Notes under the pieces: generated by a model
What the model was told of the DNA's origin: nothing
Seen by the model: only the letters and a program-made list of their open reading frames with translations
Databases searched by the model: none
Source of the DNA: Tridacna crocea
Lineage: Eukaryota > Mollusca > Bivalvia > Cardiida > Cardiidae
Assembly (NCBI GenBank): GCA_943736015.1
Contig: OX031061.1
Span: forward strand, 16,315,290 to 16,379,289
Direction of reading: 5' to 3'
DNA length: 64,000 bases
Shown: piece by piece, positions 21,799 through 33,784 of the stretch
How positions within the stretch are numbered: the first letter of the stretch is position 1
How the letters are laid out: every line of letters begins with the position of its first letter
Translations under genes and position numbers: made by a program

Positions 21799-24700
21799 CT
21801 AACGTTCCCCGGCGAGCTCTAATTCCACCGGATAATGATCACTAACGTGGAGTGCCTGTCATAGGATAAAATAGATTGATGAGACAATCACAGTTTTCAT
21901 CACTTAACCAAACGATAAAATTTTTACTAATCAAAATTGAAAAAAAAAAAAAACACTCGCAGACGACATTTCACAAGTGGCTAAAGTCAACGTTCTGGTC
22001 TTTGATAGGGTAGAAGACATCATGGGAAAGGGTGAAAATGATGGTTACCAGCATTTCCCCTTTTCCCACCTTGCTGTTTCTTTTTCGCGTATGACGTAAA
22101 AACTTTGGATTGTTATGAAAAGTTCAATAGTTTGCCGTACCATATTTGATGCCCCTCGCTCCACCCCAAGTAAACAGCTTCTAGAGACAGTCTTGAAACA
22201 AGCAACTGTTTTTTACGGGCAGCTGTTACTTTTCCTTAAAGGGTTTTTTTTATTTACAACACAGAGGAGTTTAACCTTTTCCTTCAAAGATATATCTTTA
22301 ATATATCTTTAAGTTGTATGTTTTGCACGTAGGTTTTCAAACGATTGCTGCTCGCCACAGATACAAATTTCGACTCCTACATTTTGTTTTAAAACTATTA
22401 TCAGATATATGGATAGATTTACTATAGACACGATTTTCAACACCGCTAAGTACATCAAATACTGATTAACTCTTATCCTGCTGAATAACTGACATAAAAT
22501 GTTCTCAAATATTGCTGTTTCTAAGTTACATTCAGGGGAATAATATCTCCTTATCGGATAGTGTAGCTCCAAGATCACAGCGGTACATTACGCCCCCTTT
22601 TTAAGAACATGTCTAATTTGTATGCAGTCTTACCTGAGCGTAGCTAAGCCTCATCTCCTCATCAAATCTGTAGGCTTGAGCACTTCCGGGTACCACGGCA
22701 TTGATTAAGGCACTTCCGGCCACGACAAACCTACAAAATGGACGTGCATCTCCCATTTATCGATACTGTCGTTACCATTTTGTCTCACGTTAGATTAATT
22801 TGAATTAAACCATCTTCAGAAGTACTTTCTTTACAGGCTATGTACCCTTCATAGGTATTTTAAGGTTTCTTGGCAGAGTTTGCAAAGATTTGTGGGAATG
22901 TATGTCACCTGATGAATAACACGCTTCCATTTCAAGGGTTCATGCTCAAATCAGTCATGGCGATGTCGTATCTGATATTTTAGGACGAAACGGAGTTACC
23001 GCCGGATTGGAGAACGATTATCCCATTATTCAAATGTCTGAATTGCATTCTTATTGAATAACTATCGTCGAAGTGTTTACGACAGCTTTTTGAAAACCTA
23101 CCTCTTTAGCTTAGTGATTATAGTGTTGGGCTTTTAAAGCTCGAAAAATGAGGATCTTGTCTGTCTGCATGGGTTCGAATCCTGCCAGATGCGGTTTGTA
23201 TTCCAGCTATGCATTTGTTGAGAACTTACGTGTTCGTAAGAACATTCTAACATTAAAGCAATATTTAGTTTGTCCTCTGCAAGCGCTTTCAATAAGGATA
23301 TCGTTTGGTAAAGAGTGAAAGAAGGAACTCACTTATCATAGCTACAGTGTTTACTTGTGACTGAAGTATCCATATTATCGGGGATTGTCCAGTAAAACCT
23401 GCCATCCCGTCGAAACGAAACATCCTGCAATGCCCCGACACTAATATAATTGCAGTCGGCATTGAAGTCACCAGCAACCATGATGTTCTAAGAGGGAAAA
23501 AAGCACAATGAGAAATATACCAAACGAAGGTTAAAAAAAATACATACAAAATCTGATTGGTCAAACCACTCACGTGACACTTATGCCTAAATATAGGTTC
23601 TTGAAAGGAGTTCTTTGGTCTTCAAGGGCACAGTCAATCTCCGAGCAGAGTTGTCGTTCGTTACCTCACATACATCTCTGCGATGGGCTAAATGACAAGA
23701 ATCTTGTCAAACCGAGGAAAAGATGTTTTGTTACTGTTCACCTGTTTCATATGTAAAATTGTAAGTTAGACAAAGGAAATATGGTTCTGGATATATTATA
23801 GGTGCGTTCAAACTGATGAATTTACCTGTATAAAATGGAACTCTTTTTTTTTTAGCCTCTTCACTTTTAAGAATCTTACGCCGATTTTAACAAAAATGGG
23901 TGCGCCCATGAATGATGACAACTTATTTGACACACCGCTGGATCTAAGTTTGTACGATTAAAAATCAAGTTATCGTCCTTTAAGGATATTTAGGCTTTTC
24001 AGAAAATCCCTCTTTTGTTCATTTCCTATCACTAAGTCTCATTGGTCCCATGCTGTTTTAACAGCACATGAAACAATCGATATTGGTCTTTCTTTCAACG
24101 ACGTTTGTGTAGCCATTTTGAGTTATGGTCATGTGACAAAAATATGACGTAATGACGGACTACTTTCTGAGCCCACTACAGAGGTGAATGTAATGATCCG
24201 GAGTACAAGAGAGTGGGGCACAGTGCGACGATTTGTTTGCTCAGATGTCATATTCGCCAACTATGCTAAATTGCGTATCACATCTTGGTTAAAAAATAAT
24301 CGGCTGAGCTCATAAGAAATAGCCATTCTGAAAAAGCAGTTGCAGGAACCATATCTCTGACTGCCTCGACTTAATGGTTAATCCAATCAGAAAAGTTATT
24401 TTTTAACCCTTTACCACACAATGACGAATTTCAACACCTCTGAAAGAGATGTTTTTGAAAACATTGTGTGAAAACAATGTTTTCTACCTTATAAAAAAAA
24501 CTGATTTCATAAAAGCCACATTGAAAGGGTCATTAGTAAATGCTTTCAATTCGGACAGGTCTAAAATCTTGTCGTGTGGTAAAGGGTTAAGATTTTGAAT
24601 ACCTGCTATCGCCAATACAGTGGAGATATCTCTCTTTAAGTATTCTTTTGCATATTTGGAAAGAAAATGAATAAATTCTCTTGAGGCCGCCAGGATATAC

Positions 24701-26474
24701 ACTGTAACTCGTAAAAGAGATATATTAACCACCCCTGAACGAGAATGACAAAAGAGAAATGAAAGCCTAAATGTCCAAATTACCTTGAATCACAGGTAAT
24801 TATGCCTGTGTTTGGTCACCGGCATTTTCTTCTTTTCCATAATGTTTTCAGACGTGTCTTTCCCAATGAAGGCCATTCAAACAAGAAGTTCATCTTCAGA
24901 TGGCTACGTGGGTAAAGTTTCAAAGCATACCGCCAAATTCCAGTGGTTTTGAAAAGCTTCATAGACGTTGGTCAAGTTCTCAATCTCTTGTAGGGCACTC
25001 GACGGCTGCACGTGAATGGCAATCAGTCCAAAGTCCTTGACCACTGGGAAAATATCAAGTATATCTAACTGCGTAACCCTATACCCAACAACAACAAAAA
25101 TCGTTACTCTTCGAAACTGATGGCAATGGAAGAGGAAAAGTAAATGTAGCTGAAATGATAGTAGTTTATATATGAAGGGATAAATTGTGGAAATAAGAGA
25201 AAGTGCTGGATACCCTCCCCGCACTGTCTCCTTTTTTCACAGTATTTTCAAATGCTTCTTTCCTCGAGGTCAACCCTCGATTGTTCTGATAAGTCAGGCA
25301 AATATGATTGACATCTAATAGATTACTTGTATATTCTTAGTATATTCCTAGAATAGGATGCAGTACTTCATTGATAAACGTACACAGGAGGAAATGTTGT
25401 GATTGCAAAAAGCTCATTTTTTTTTTAATTCTTTCATCTATCAGAATGTTTTCTGAAGCCTATGGAATTGAATCAATCAGTTCAGGTCAACTTCACTGTT
25501 TTTTTCATTTCAAATTTAGTGACATTACATTAAAATATACTTAAACATGAGATGAAGGACGGAAAAAGACAGACACTATCAGCCACTCCAAACTTTTGCT
25601 TTTTTGTCATGCCGATAGGTCACATTTTTTTCCTGAGTTTTACCAGAATCATGCATTCCGACTACAGTTTTCTGATATGGACATTCTTACGCCTAGAATG
25701 CACAATTTTCAAAGCCTATACCAGGGAACGTACATGTTCTTTCTTATGTGTTTTGCCTGTCTTTTCGAAGCTATACCACATACCTTGACAAATACTGATA
25801 GGTAACCAGAAATCCTGAATCATCAAGCATTATAAATTCAATTCCAAATTCCAAATCCGAAAAATCGGTTTTCCTTCATGTATTGAGCAGGAAGTCTTAG
25901 GAATCTGAAACTAGCCTGTTTGTCGATCTCAGAAAGGTCTTAGCCCTCATATACCAGCTGTTTTCCTTATCATGTTTCTAGATTTAGTAAGAACTTAACA
26001 GAATTTGCCTTACTTTGAAAATTGGAAAATTGTTGAGAATAAGACTAAGAATCTGGGACTCATAAACTCACCAGAAGCAGACTTGGAAATTAATAGAGGA
26101 CTTCAGTACCTGTTAATGACGAATTGAACCTGACGCCAAATGGTTCTCTCTCAAATAAATCATTCTTATCCGGGTACTGGTAAGTGTCGACCATTGTCAC
26201 TTTGTCTGTTCTGGAAGATGGAGAAGAACAGAACCTACATTCACGAACCATTCTAAGTCTCCTCCTTAGTCTTTCTAGATTTAAAAAGTAACACACTTTC
26301 TGATTGGCTTAGGTCTTATGGCTGAGCTAATAAGAAGTTTTGTTACTTCCAAGTTTAGAAAATTCTGAGGAATAAGATTAAGTAGATCTATGATCTCTAG
26401 AATGGTTGGTTCATACGAATCCAGAACAACTGCTTCAAAAACAGGTATGGTAACTATGGAAATCATCATCATTG

Positions 26475-26505
<31 letters not shown>

Positions 26506-29500
26506 ACTGTTGATAACTGGTTTACACTCCGTCTACCATTAATGAAGAAATTAAAATCGAAAAAGAAGATTTCTGTATTGATGTTCATAGCGAAAAACAA
26601 TCTGATGTATATATACATCCAGGGCTCGTATACACAAATTATTCTCAGGAACGATTTTAGTCGTATTCTCAAGATTTGTCTGCCTTTGACAGTGACACGA
26701 CTTCTGATGGGCTAAACCTAATGGTTCAGCCAACCAGAACTTATGTTACGAGAGAAAACTGATCGACTGACTGACACGTTTTGTCATGGTCATTTGAATA
26801 GCTGATCTCGGCATACATATAATTTTTTTCAATAAAATTCAAAATGGCTGGTGATTGTAACCTCTCGTAAGGGGTCTATCTCTCTCGTTGTGCACTTACT
26901 GATCTAAACTGGTTCCATGTTGTACATGTACAGTAATATGCACGTTCGCTGAATAATGGGAGGCAATCAATCTGAATCTGATCTAGATCGGTTACCTCCT
27001 CTGATATGTACAACGGGGACTTGTTTATTTCTGATCAAGGTCCCCTTTCAAACATATATCGACGGGAGTTGTTTTATTTATACTGAAATGAAAGTCAATT
27101 TCAAATTTTGATAATCTGAACTCATATGCGTTTTCGTGCAACTTTGTAACGTAGTAAGCTTCAGGTTGGTCTTGATCAATTCAGATCAGTAGAACCGGGA
27201 GAGGAAAAGAGAGAGAGACACACAGAGAGACAGAGAGACAGATAGACAGACAGAGACAGACAGCGTATGTCGTCAACGATACCTGTATAGAAAACCATAT
27301 TGCTCTTTGCTGGCGGTTCTGCCGAGTCTTCCACTCTGTACTTTGTCATAGCTATATGTGCCGCCTTGTCTAAAAGACAGTAAGTAATCTACTTCATAGT
27401 CTATGCCGCTGACATAATTAGTGTTTGCAGAAATGTTGATATAATATTTTTCATTGACTTCATCATAGTGGTCGTTTTTTCTCATTTCCTGCTGTTAAAT
27501 ACTTTATTTTAGTAATAACAAAATGGCTGTTGATAAATTTGGAAGAATGGATTTTGATGCTAAAACAAGCGGTGATGGTGTGCCACTCGCTTATATAAAT
27601 AATAACTTTTTACGGAAATATGGAACAACCACCGTTACTGGTTCTATAAATATGAATGGGAATACACTTACGAAGGTTAGTAATCCAACTAATCTTCAGG
27701 ATGTGGCTACAAAGGATTATGTAGATACTAGCAAAGGTAAAGGGTTCATTAAAAGAAACCAAAATGGAGACCTTGTAGTAAAGAAAGATTTAGATATGAA
27801 TGGCAATCAACTGTTAAATATTCCCTCTCCTGAAAACGATGGTGACGCCGTCAATTTGGTATATGTAGATACCAAGTATGATGAGATTAAAAGACATGTT
27901 ACAGCGGTCAACCCATTTACAGTCCAGGAAGGAAAATATACAGCTGTCAACCATCTCAATATGAATGGTTATACTTTAAAAAACGTAGGTGAACCTAAAG
28001 ATGTACAAAATGCTGCAACTAAGGAATATGTGGATAGCACAAATGCTTTTAAACCAAGAAAGGATGGAGGTTCTACAGCTAAAGGTGCAATATATCTTGC
28101 AAGTAACAAACTTGGAGGTTTAAGAGATCCTGTAAAAGGTGGTGAAGCTGCTAATAAGGAGTACGTGGATGATACTATAAAAGAATATGTGGATGAATAT
28201 GTTAAAGCGCTTAAAGATGAAGATGGAAATTTTGTTTCATCTTCAGATATAAACATGGCTGATAAAAAACTTTTTGGTTTACCTACCCCAACTGCACAAC
28301 ATGATGCTGTTAATAAGGAATATGTTGATAGAGTAGGAAACAATGCTAAAGAGTATGTAGATAAGTCGAATGAACTGCTAGGAAAACATTTTAAAAACCT
28401 TCCTTTCGCTTTTGTAAAAGAAAATGGTAACTATGCTGCAAACGCTCGTATTAATATGACTTTTCAATCTTTGAAGTATTTACCTAAACCTGACGAGGAT
28501 GCTGATGCTGCTACCAAGAAATATGTAGATGATACTGTAGATAAAAACAAATAGGGTGGTGCATTTAATAAAACAAACGTGATAACTGATGATGATGGTA
28601 ATGAGGTTCCGCTTTTACTGGGTAAGGGGCCCCACTACGTGGCACAGGGTGTAACTGGAACGAGGCATCGAATTGTACTTTTTCAGGACAGCTTAAGCGA
28701 TAGTGATGCGGTAAATAAAAAGTATGTAGATGATAGTCAAAGTCAAGTGTTAATCAAACAAATGCTTTATTTGATGAAAATGGTGTACCTTTTGTTGGTT
28801 TTAAAGAACCTATAACTACTTTAGATACTACTCTTTTAGTAAAAAAAAACAACAATTAAACTTTATAATCTAGCACTTAATATTGATTTTCAACCTGATG
28901 ATGTTGTAAACAAAATGTATGTGGATAGAGCAATTTCTAGAATTCCTTTTTTTGCTACAGGTGTAGCTCAAGGAAATTTACGAGAAAATACATACCCATT
29001 TTCTTTTGAAGGTAGCCCAAGAAAAAAAGAAGGTGGTTATGGTACCTCAAAGTGCAAAGTTGCAAAAGGTAATTTTTGGTTTAGATACCACACAACCTGT
29101 ATCTAATTTTGTTTTTAATTTTGCTATATCTGTTTAAAACAGTTTTTAAAACATTTTTAAACTCTTTACCTAAACCCAACTCTTTAAGTATGTAAAGGCA
29201 CAAATGCCCACAAAACACCTCTCCAGCTGGTTGTATCTGATCACTATTGTCATGTATTGGACTTTTTAGGTACTCTTGAATTTCAATAGGGGGTCGTATA
29301 CCATAACTGTCAAAGTGATTTTTAGTTTTACTGTTTTGATATCAAGCAACCCAATGCGTACCAGAGCCACTTGTATCATCAAGGTTTAATATACCACATT
29401 CCTTTTTTCTACACTTTTTAGGTAAAGTGTTTCGTAAAAATACTCCTCTAAATCTTTAATTCGAATCTTTAATTTTTTTGCCGCACTTTCCAATTCAAAA

Positions 29501-31590
29501 TTGTTTAACGATCTATTTGGTAGTATTACGTTTCCGACTGCGATATTTCTCATTTTCTATTATGTCGAAATATTTACTACTAGTATATCATTATTATCAA
29601 CCCATGAATTAAACTCATCGGGGTAGCCCTTCCACTTTACTAACGATTTATTTTTTCCTTTTCTAATAACCGTTTCTATCCTATACAGCTGATGGCTAGT
29701 TTTTTGTAGCTCAGGCTCATAAAAGGTACCATGTATTTCTTCTCCATTAAAGTCTTTTATATTATACGTTACGGGTTCTGTATTTTTAACCTCAGAAACC
29801 GTAAAAACCTCTTCAGTCCATCTAGTAGTATAACCTTTCTCGAATGTCTTCTTCTTTTTAGTTATCCTTACTTTGTCTCCGACAGAAAACTTAGGTTTTA
29901 TATCTCTTATTTCAAAATGATCGGGATAAAGATTTCTCCAAACTTTAGTTTCTTTTTTTCTTTTTACTCGCATTTACCGGTGTCATCTTAATGGAAGAAT
30001 GCCTCGTACTATTATATTTTTTAATGAGATTTGGTAACACATCAATGTACATGTAAACGCTCGTAGAGTTAGCAGAAAAATACTTCCACATCTTTTCTTT
30101 CATTGTTCTAATCCATCTTTCAACTACGCTAGATTTTTTCTCATTCTCAGTAGAATACAATTCAATCAAGTCTTTAACTTCCTTGTTATAAAACTTTTTG
30201 CCCTTATCCACCCACATTTTCTCCGGTTTTCTCTCCTAAAAAATGCTCTTTAATGCTGCAGCGACAGACTTTCTCTTTTTGTCTTTTAATGGTATCAGCA
30301 TCCGTATTTAGAAAAGATGTCAATAACAGCGAGAAGATATTTTACACCGCGATTAAATTTAGAAAACGCTTGCATGTCTACTAAATCCGCAGCCCATATC
30401 CTATCAATACCGTTTACTTCAACTCTCATTCTCTTAAATTTTCTTTTTACGGGTTTATGTAATTCTTCCGCTAAATTTATCATGTTAAAATATTTTTTTT
30501 ACTCCCTACACCAGTCGTGGTTTTAACCCCCATTCCAAAGTTTTTCTTAGTTCCAATCAAAGTAGAAACAATTCCTCTTTCCATTTTTTCTCTTAAAGGA
30601 TTGTAAATGACATACATGTATATTCATTGCGCATGGTGTAGATTAAGATTAAACTGGACAGAATGTGCAGTTTAATCTTGCTCAACAGCGTCCGCTACCT
30701 GATGCTGAACCACAACAAGTTTCACATTTAGTTGGCACTTTCAGACTTTCAGAAAGCGTCGAAATTAATTAGTTTCTGGCCTTGTATCAATGAAAATAAG
30801 TGCAGTATTTAACTTTTTCACTGCCAATGAGCGTTTAATATGAAGCCCTTGCGGGCGGCGTAGATCAAGATAATTCAGTTTGAAGCATGCGGTCTAATCT
30901 TTGGTCCACATCGTCCGCTCCATGATGCTGAACTATGTTAATCCATTACCACACAATCCCTATTTTCGACGACCCTGAGAAAGAAGCCTTTAGAAAACAT
31001 TGTGGGAAAAGCAGAAAATGATGGTTACCAGCATTTTCTCCTTTTCCCGCAATGTTTTCTACCCTTTACAATTCAAATTTCAAATTTTCAGTCAATTTTA
31101 TTTTGTCGTCTGCAAATGCTTTCGATTTGGACAGGCCTAAAATATTGTCGTTTGGTAATGAGTTAAACACATTCAGTAACAAAGAAACACAACTACTTAA
31201 CCCTTAGGCTGCTATGTTTGACTGCACGTCCTTTAACAGACAGTGTAAATCTAGATTAGACTGCAAAGATTGTTCAGTCTGATCTTGAATCTACACTGCC
31301 TAATGAGATTTTTGATACCAAATATACCTTTGACAGAGCAAAATTTTGGTTTTTACTATCGCTTGAAATTTTTAGCACATTAACTGTTAAAAATAACATC
31401 GACGCTAATTATTTTTACTTTTGCACTACCGATGAGCAAATAGAATAAAGCCTTGAAGTACGTAGATCAAGATCAGAATGCACAGAACTCCACCGTAAGA
31501 CCTTGTAAAATCGTCGGGATTATTTAATAACGTTATTGCGCCTCAAATACGGATTGTTTAGAAATGCTGTTATCAATTCTTTTACACACA

Positions 31591-31628
<38 letters not shown>

Positions 31629-32770
31629 ATGCCGATTAGATGACTGTTCTTAAATTTCAAAACTTGAATAATAAATAGATAAATAGAAAATATAGTTTTC
31701 CTAGGTTCTAATTCAGTTAAAAAACTTTTGGTAAAGATTTTACTCACGACCTGACGTATGCATTCAAGGAATTTCGAAGACTTTCAAATTCGGTTTGACC
31801 TACATCTCGTATCTCTAACACTTGCACGATGTCGTAGCGACTTAAAACCTGGTTGAAAAGATAAAACTAAAATCACCCAGGTCCGTGTTCACCAACTATT
31901 CTTAAAAAACTTCACCAACCATTCTTAAAAACTTTTTTTGTCTTAGTCCTCAAGATTTTCTAACTGTGATAGTAAAAGAACATCTGAATGGCTAAACCAA
32001 ATGGTTTAGCAAATCAGAAGTTCTGTTACTTTTTCCAGAGAATAAGAATAGAATGAGAATGGTCCTAAGAATGGGATACGGACCCAGATTTTCTCAAAAA
32101 TTTACCGCTCTAGGTATTATGGTCTTTAACTCAGTACCTGGTAAACAAATTTCAAACAAGTTACTTTAAACGTGCCTTTGTTTGACTTAAGATCTTCAAC
32201 ATTAACTCCGCACAACTCAGAGACCTTTTGCAGGTAGTGTAGATCAATATTAGACAGCAAAGAACGTGCTGTCTGATCTTGGATCTGCACCATCAGATAA
32301 GGAAATAGTTTGTCCTAAAAATACCTTTTAGAAAGCAAAATGAATTATTTTAGTATCGGTTTGAAAGTTTCATTTTACATATTTAGTAGGTTATGGGTTA
32401 GTCAGGTTCAAATATGAATACCGTTAAAATAGCCTACGGATAAACGGCCCTTTATAATGATTTATTTTTCTTACGATGTTTTCAAAAGAGATGTCTTGCA
32501 TGACGGAAAAACGGAACTGTTTACCTTTATAAGTACATTGACCACTTCCGGTATATTGTTCTTGGTTCTACCAAACACCTGGATGTTGAATGACCCAATC
32601 TTTAATGGCGGTTCGGCGAGCGGAGGAATACTACTGTCTGTCCGTAACTTCGAGTTGTCCTTGTCCATCAGAAATGAACGGACTTGTGGTGTAATGATAA
32701 CCAATACAAAAATGAAGAAATAGTCCAACACAGATGCACTTGGTAACATTTTGCTATTTCTATACACCAT
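21799..32770 (-). CDS. DNase I family endonuclease (secreted), 8 exons
   Basis: Exons: 32770-32525, 31848-31748, 27369-27283, 26210-26110, 25064-24931, 23487-23333, 22730-22634, 21855-21799. Phases fit throughout and give 325 aa. The N-terminus has a hydrophobic signal segment (VLDYFFIFVLVIITPQV); translation may start at Met1 (32770) or Met8 (32749). DNase I hallmarks in order: LKIGSFNIQ, E94 in VLEIRD, E138 in SKEQY, H196 in IAIHVQPS, D230 and N232 in GDFNADC, D274 in HCSYD, H314 in SDHYPVE. The spacings H196-D274 (78) and D274-H314 (40) equal those of vertebrate DNase I. The structural Cys pair C235/C271 is kept; the small CxxC disulfide loop of mammalian DNase I is absent. The family cleaves DNA with Ca/Mg, usually outside the cell. 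The exon 2 donor could also be at 31751. Intron 2 carries a Polinton fragment. Confidence 0.93.
21904..22120. mobile_element. R1 MITE in DNase intron 7
   Basis: TTAACCAAACGATAAAATTT at the left and a central hairpin around 22050; the right TTAA is lost (GTTATGAAAAGTTCAATAG). Confidence 0.7.
23105..23215 (+). repeat. tRNA-like SINE head
   Basis: TTAGCTTAGTGATTATAGTG resembles an A box and GGGTTCGAATCCTGCCAG a B box. The stem sequences do not pair as a real tRNA, so a SINE fragment is preferred. Confidence 0.5.
24403..24590. mobile_element. R1 MITE in DNase intron 5
   Basis: TTAACCCTTTACCACACAAT at the left and GTGTGGTAAAGGGTTAA at the right; the central hairpin is reduced. Confidence 0.75.
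26463..26505 (+). repeat. (CAT)n microsatellite
   Basis: About 13 CAT units with one interruption, in DNase intron 3. Confidence 0.9.
26610..26760. repeat. R4 inverted repeat
   Basis: TCGTATACACAAATTATTCT at the left, then GATGGGCTAAACCTAATGG and GGTTCAGCCAACCAGAACTT as the central arms. It is a degraded copy in DNase intron 3. Confidence 0.5.
27523..29106 (+). pseudogene. Tail-fibre-like repeat protein of the Polinton, broken
   Basis: An open frame of 343 codons (27523-28554) starts MAVDKFGRMDF and contains six repeats of about 29 residues. Each ends in a DAxxKxYVD-type motif, and most open with an N-M-N-G-like turn, as in INMNGNTLTKV and VATKDYVD. A TAG at 28552 interrupts it. The same frame then continues to about 28745 with a seventh repeat, and after frameshifts an eighth ends at NKMYVD near 28922, followed by a GYPFSF-like end region. 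Repeats of this kind are typical of bacteriophage tail fibres and collar-type adhesins, which trimerise and bind receptors. Codon use is AT-rich, unlike neighbouring DNase exons. Whether Polintons normally carry such a gene I cannot confirm. Role inferred: attachment protein of the former virus-like element. Confidence 0.7.
29160..29440 (-). pseudogene. Adenain-type cysteine protease remnant (Polinton)
   Basis: Translating the - strand gives, in order, ECGILNLDD, GTHWVA, then after a TGA stop HFDSYGIRPP, and QIQPAGEVFCGHLCLYIL. The catalytic His (THW), the DSYG turn and the Cys (CGH) have the order of adenovirus-type maturation proteases. These process capsid proteins in adenoviruses and are part of the Polinton gene set. 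The piece is under 100 residues and contains at least one stop, so it is non-functional. Confidence 0.75.
29560..30530 (-). pseudogene. Polinton integrase remnant with chromodomain
   Basis: Three - strand frames belong together. 30483-30295 has the start of a retroviral-type core (RIWAADLVDMQ, LLAVIDIFSKYG). 30217-29945 has VDKGKKFYNKE and SSVVERWIRTMK, the second Asp and the Glu of the DDE triad, with only 28 residues between them instead of the usual 35 or so. 29973-29560 has an SH3-like part (FSVGDKVRI) and a C-terminal chromodomain (KSLVKWKGYPDEFNSWV). A frameshift near 30297, an in-frame stop near 30238 and a frameshift near 29950 break it. Integrases of this class insert the element into host DNA. 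Confidence 0.85.
30635..30935. repeat. Two R3-related inverted repeats
   Basis: GATTAAGATTAAACTGGACAG with GCAGTTTAATCTTGCTC (30640-30690), and GTAGATCAAGATAATTCAG with GCGGTCTAATCTTTGG (30857-30905). Diverged R3 copies in DNase intron 2. Confidence 0.5.
30938..31166. mobile_element. R1 MITE in DNase intron 2
   Basis: TTAATCCATTACCACACAAT at the left and GGTAATGAGTTAA at the right, with a near-complete central hairpin around 31022. Confidence 0.85.
31198..31320. repeat. R3 inverted repeat
   Basis: AACCCTTAGGCTGCTATG end, then TAGATTAGACTGCAAAG and CAGTCTGATCTTGAATCTAC as arms. Confidence 0.6.
31584..31624 (+). repeat. (CA/CT)n microsatellite
   Basis: Short CA run followed by about 17 CT units, in DNase intron 2. 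Confidence 0.9.
31878..32085. mobile_element. R4 palindromic MITE in DNase intron 1
   Basis: Left end CAGGTCCGTGTTCACCAAC, right end GGGATACGGACCC. The central arms GGCTAAACCAAATGGTTTAG and GCAAATCAGAAGTTC form the usual R4 hairpin. Confidence 0.7.
32205..32310. repeat. R3 inverted repeat in DNase intron 1
   Basis: GTGTAGATCAATATTAGACAG with GCTGTCTGATCTTGGATCTG, preceded by the usual CACAACTCAGAGACCTTTTG word. Confidence 0.65.
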
Positions 32771-33784
32771 AAACTCCACAAAGAGTCAAAGCTTTTGCAT
32801 CAAATGAATTCAGTCGTAAACATCATGCTTCTAGAGAGAGAACGAGGCAGATAAGAATTTGACCTTCGGTATTATAGAAGACCGACATAGATGTTGTCAG
32901 TGTGCACTGATTAGCATTCAGACTTTACTCTAACTTTGTGCCATACATATAGTACAAAGGGGCTTGTTACGTGAGTCAACAGACAATTTTCATTTATTTT
33001 ACAGTACTGAAAACAGACGTGTCCTCATCTTAAGATTAAGATGCGGTATTAACGTGTGTGGCCCCTACTAAGTGTCACACTAAGGTGTCATTCGTCATAA
33101 GTCGGCCAATTCCGTACCTACATCTCCCATCACCCGAGGTATGCCTAATGACTAAGGTGTTTTTGCCACGTTGAAAACGGAATGAAAATAACTATCTTCG
33201 ACCCTCTGCAATACTTTTCTTGGCAAACCCACAGATTTCCAGGATTTTGTAGCATTTGTCGAAGACGATGCCACAATGAGTTCAGTCGGGAATTTCAAAA
33301 ATCGTGTATCGTAGTTGGTGCAAAACCGAAGAAAGTAAATCCGATTAAAGTTTTCCGAGAGAAATAACTGTGTCGGTAGCACTCGTATATATGATTGAAA
33401 ATGGCATAGTGTAATAAACTGCATTATGTCATCAATAGTACAAATATTTCTTCGACGCCTCGGTTCTGGGCTTGTTCTTCCCAAAGCAGTTTATTCCTGG
33501 GCTTGTTCGCCTAAAGACTTTCTTCCCCCTGCTCGTTCGTCCCACATGGTTGCAAGCTACTCTACTGGATTGCCGGTAAATATTTTCGGATCGAAATAAT
33601 TCGCGGTAAATTATAGTAACCGGGCATGCAATACTTACGGTACTTTGTTTAAAGTTGTAAGCAGCAGGATGCATGCCAAAAGGCATCTCTAATGATTTGT
33701 TTTAATAAAGGGTTGAAGTCTCTTCCACTCTCTTATTGTGTACAGAGAAATCAATGTATTCTGATAATGTCTCCTGATGAGTTA

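Larger units (their letters stand above)
27500..30600. mobile_element. Polinton/Maverick fragment inside DNase intron 2
   Basis: Three adjacent degenerate genes mark this element: tail-fibre-like repeats (+), an adenain-type cysteine protease (-) and a chromodomain integrase (-). The last two are the Polinton core set by family knowledge. DNA polymerase B, ATPase and capsid genes are not seen and terminal repeats were not found, so about 3 kb of a 15-20 kb type element survives. It lies between DNase exon 3 (ends 27369) and exon 2 (starts 31748), so it is integrated host DNA and not contamination. Confidence 0.8.

Noticed and set aside
27969..28343. 124-codon - strand frame opposite the tail-fibre-like gene
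   Set aside because: Shadow of the coding strand; it has no independent motif.
27500..29106. Bacteriophage contamination of the assembly
   Set aside because: The segment sits between in-phase DNase I exons and next to Polinton protease and integrase remnants on the same stretch.
29560..30530. LTR retrotransposon (gypsy-type) integrase
   Set aside because: No reverse transcriptase, RNase H or LTR nearby; the adjacent adenain-type protease and the AADLVDMQ-type core fit Polinton integrases.
33152..33686. Overlapping - strand frames of 110 and 84 codons
   Set aside because: No recognisable domain, compositional bias or splice sites that join to a neighbour; taken as chance frames.
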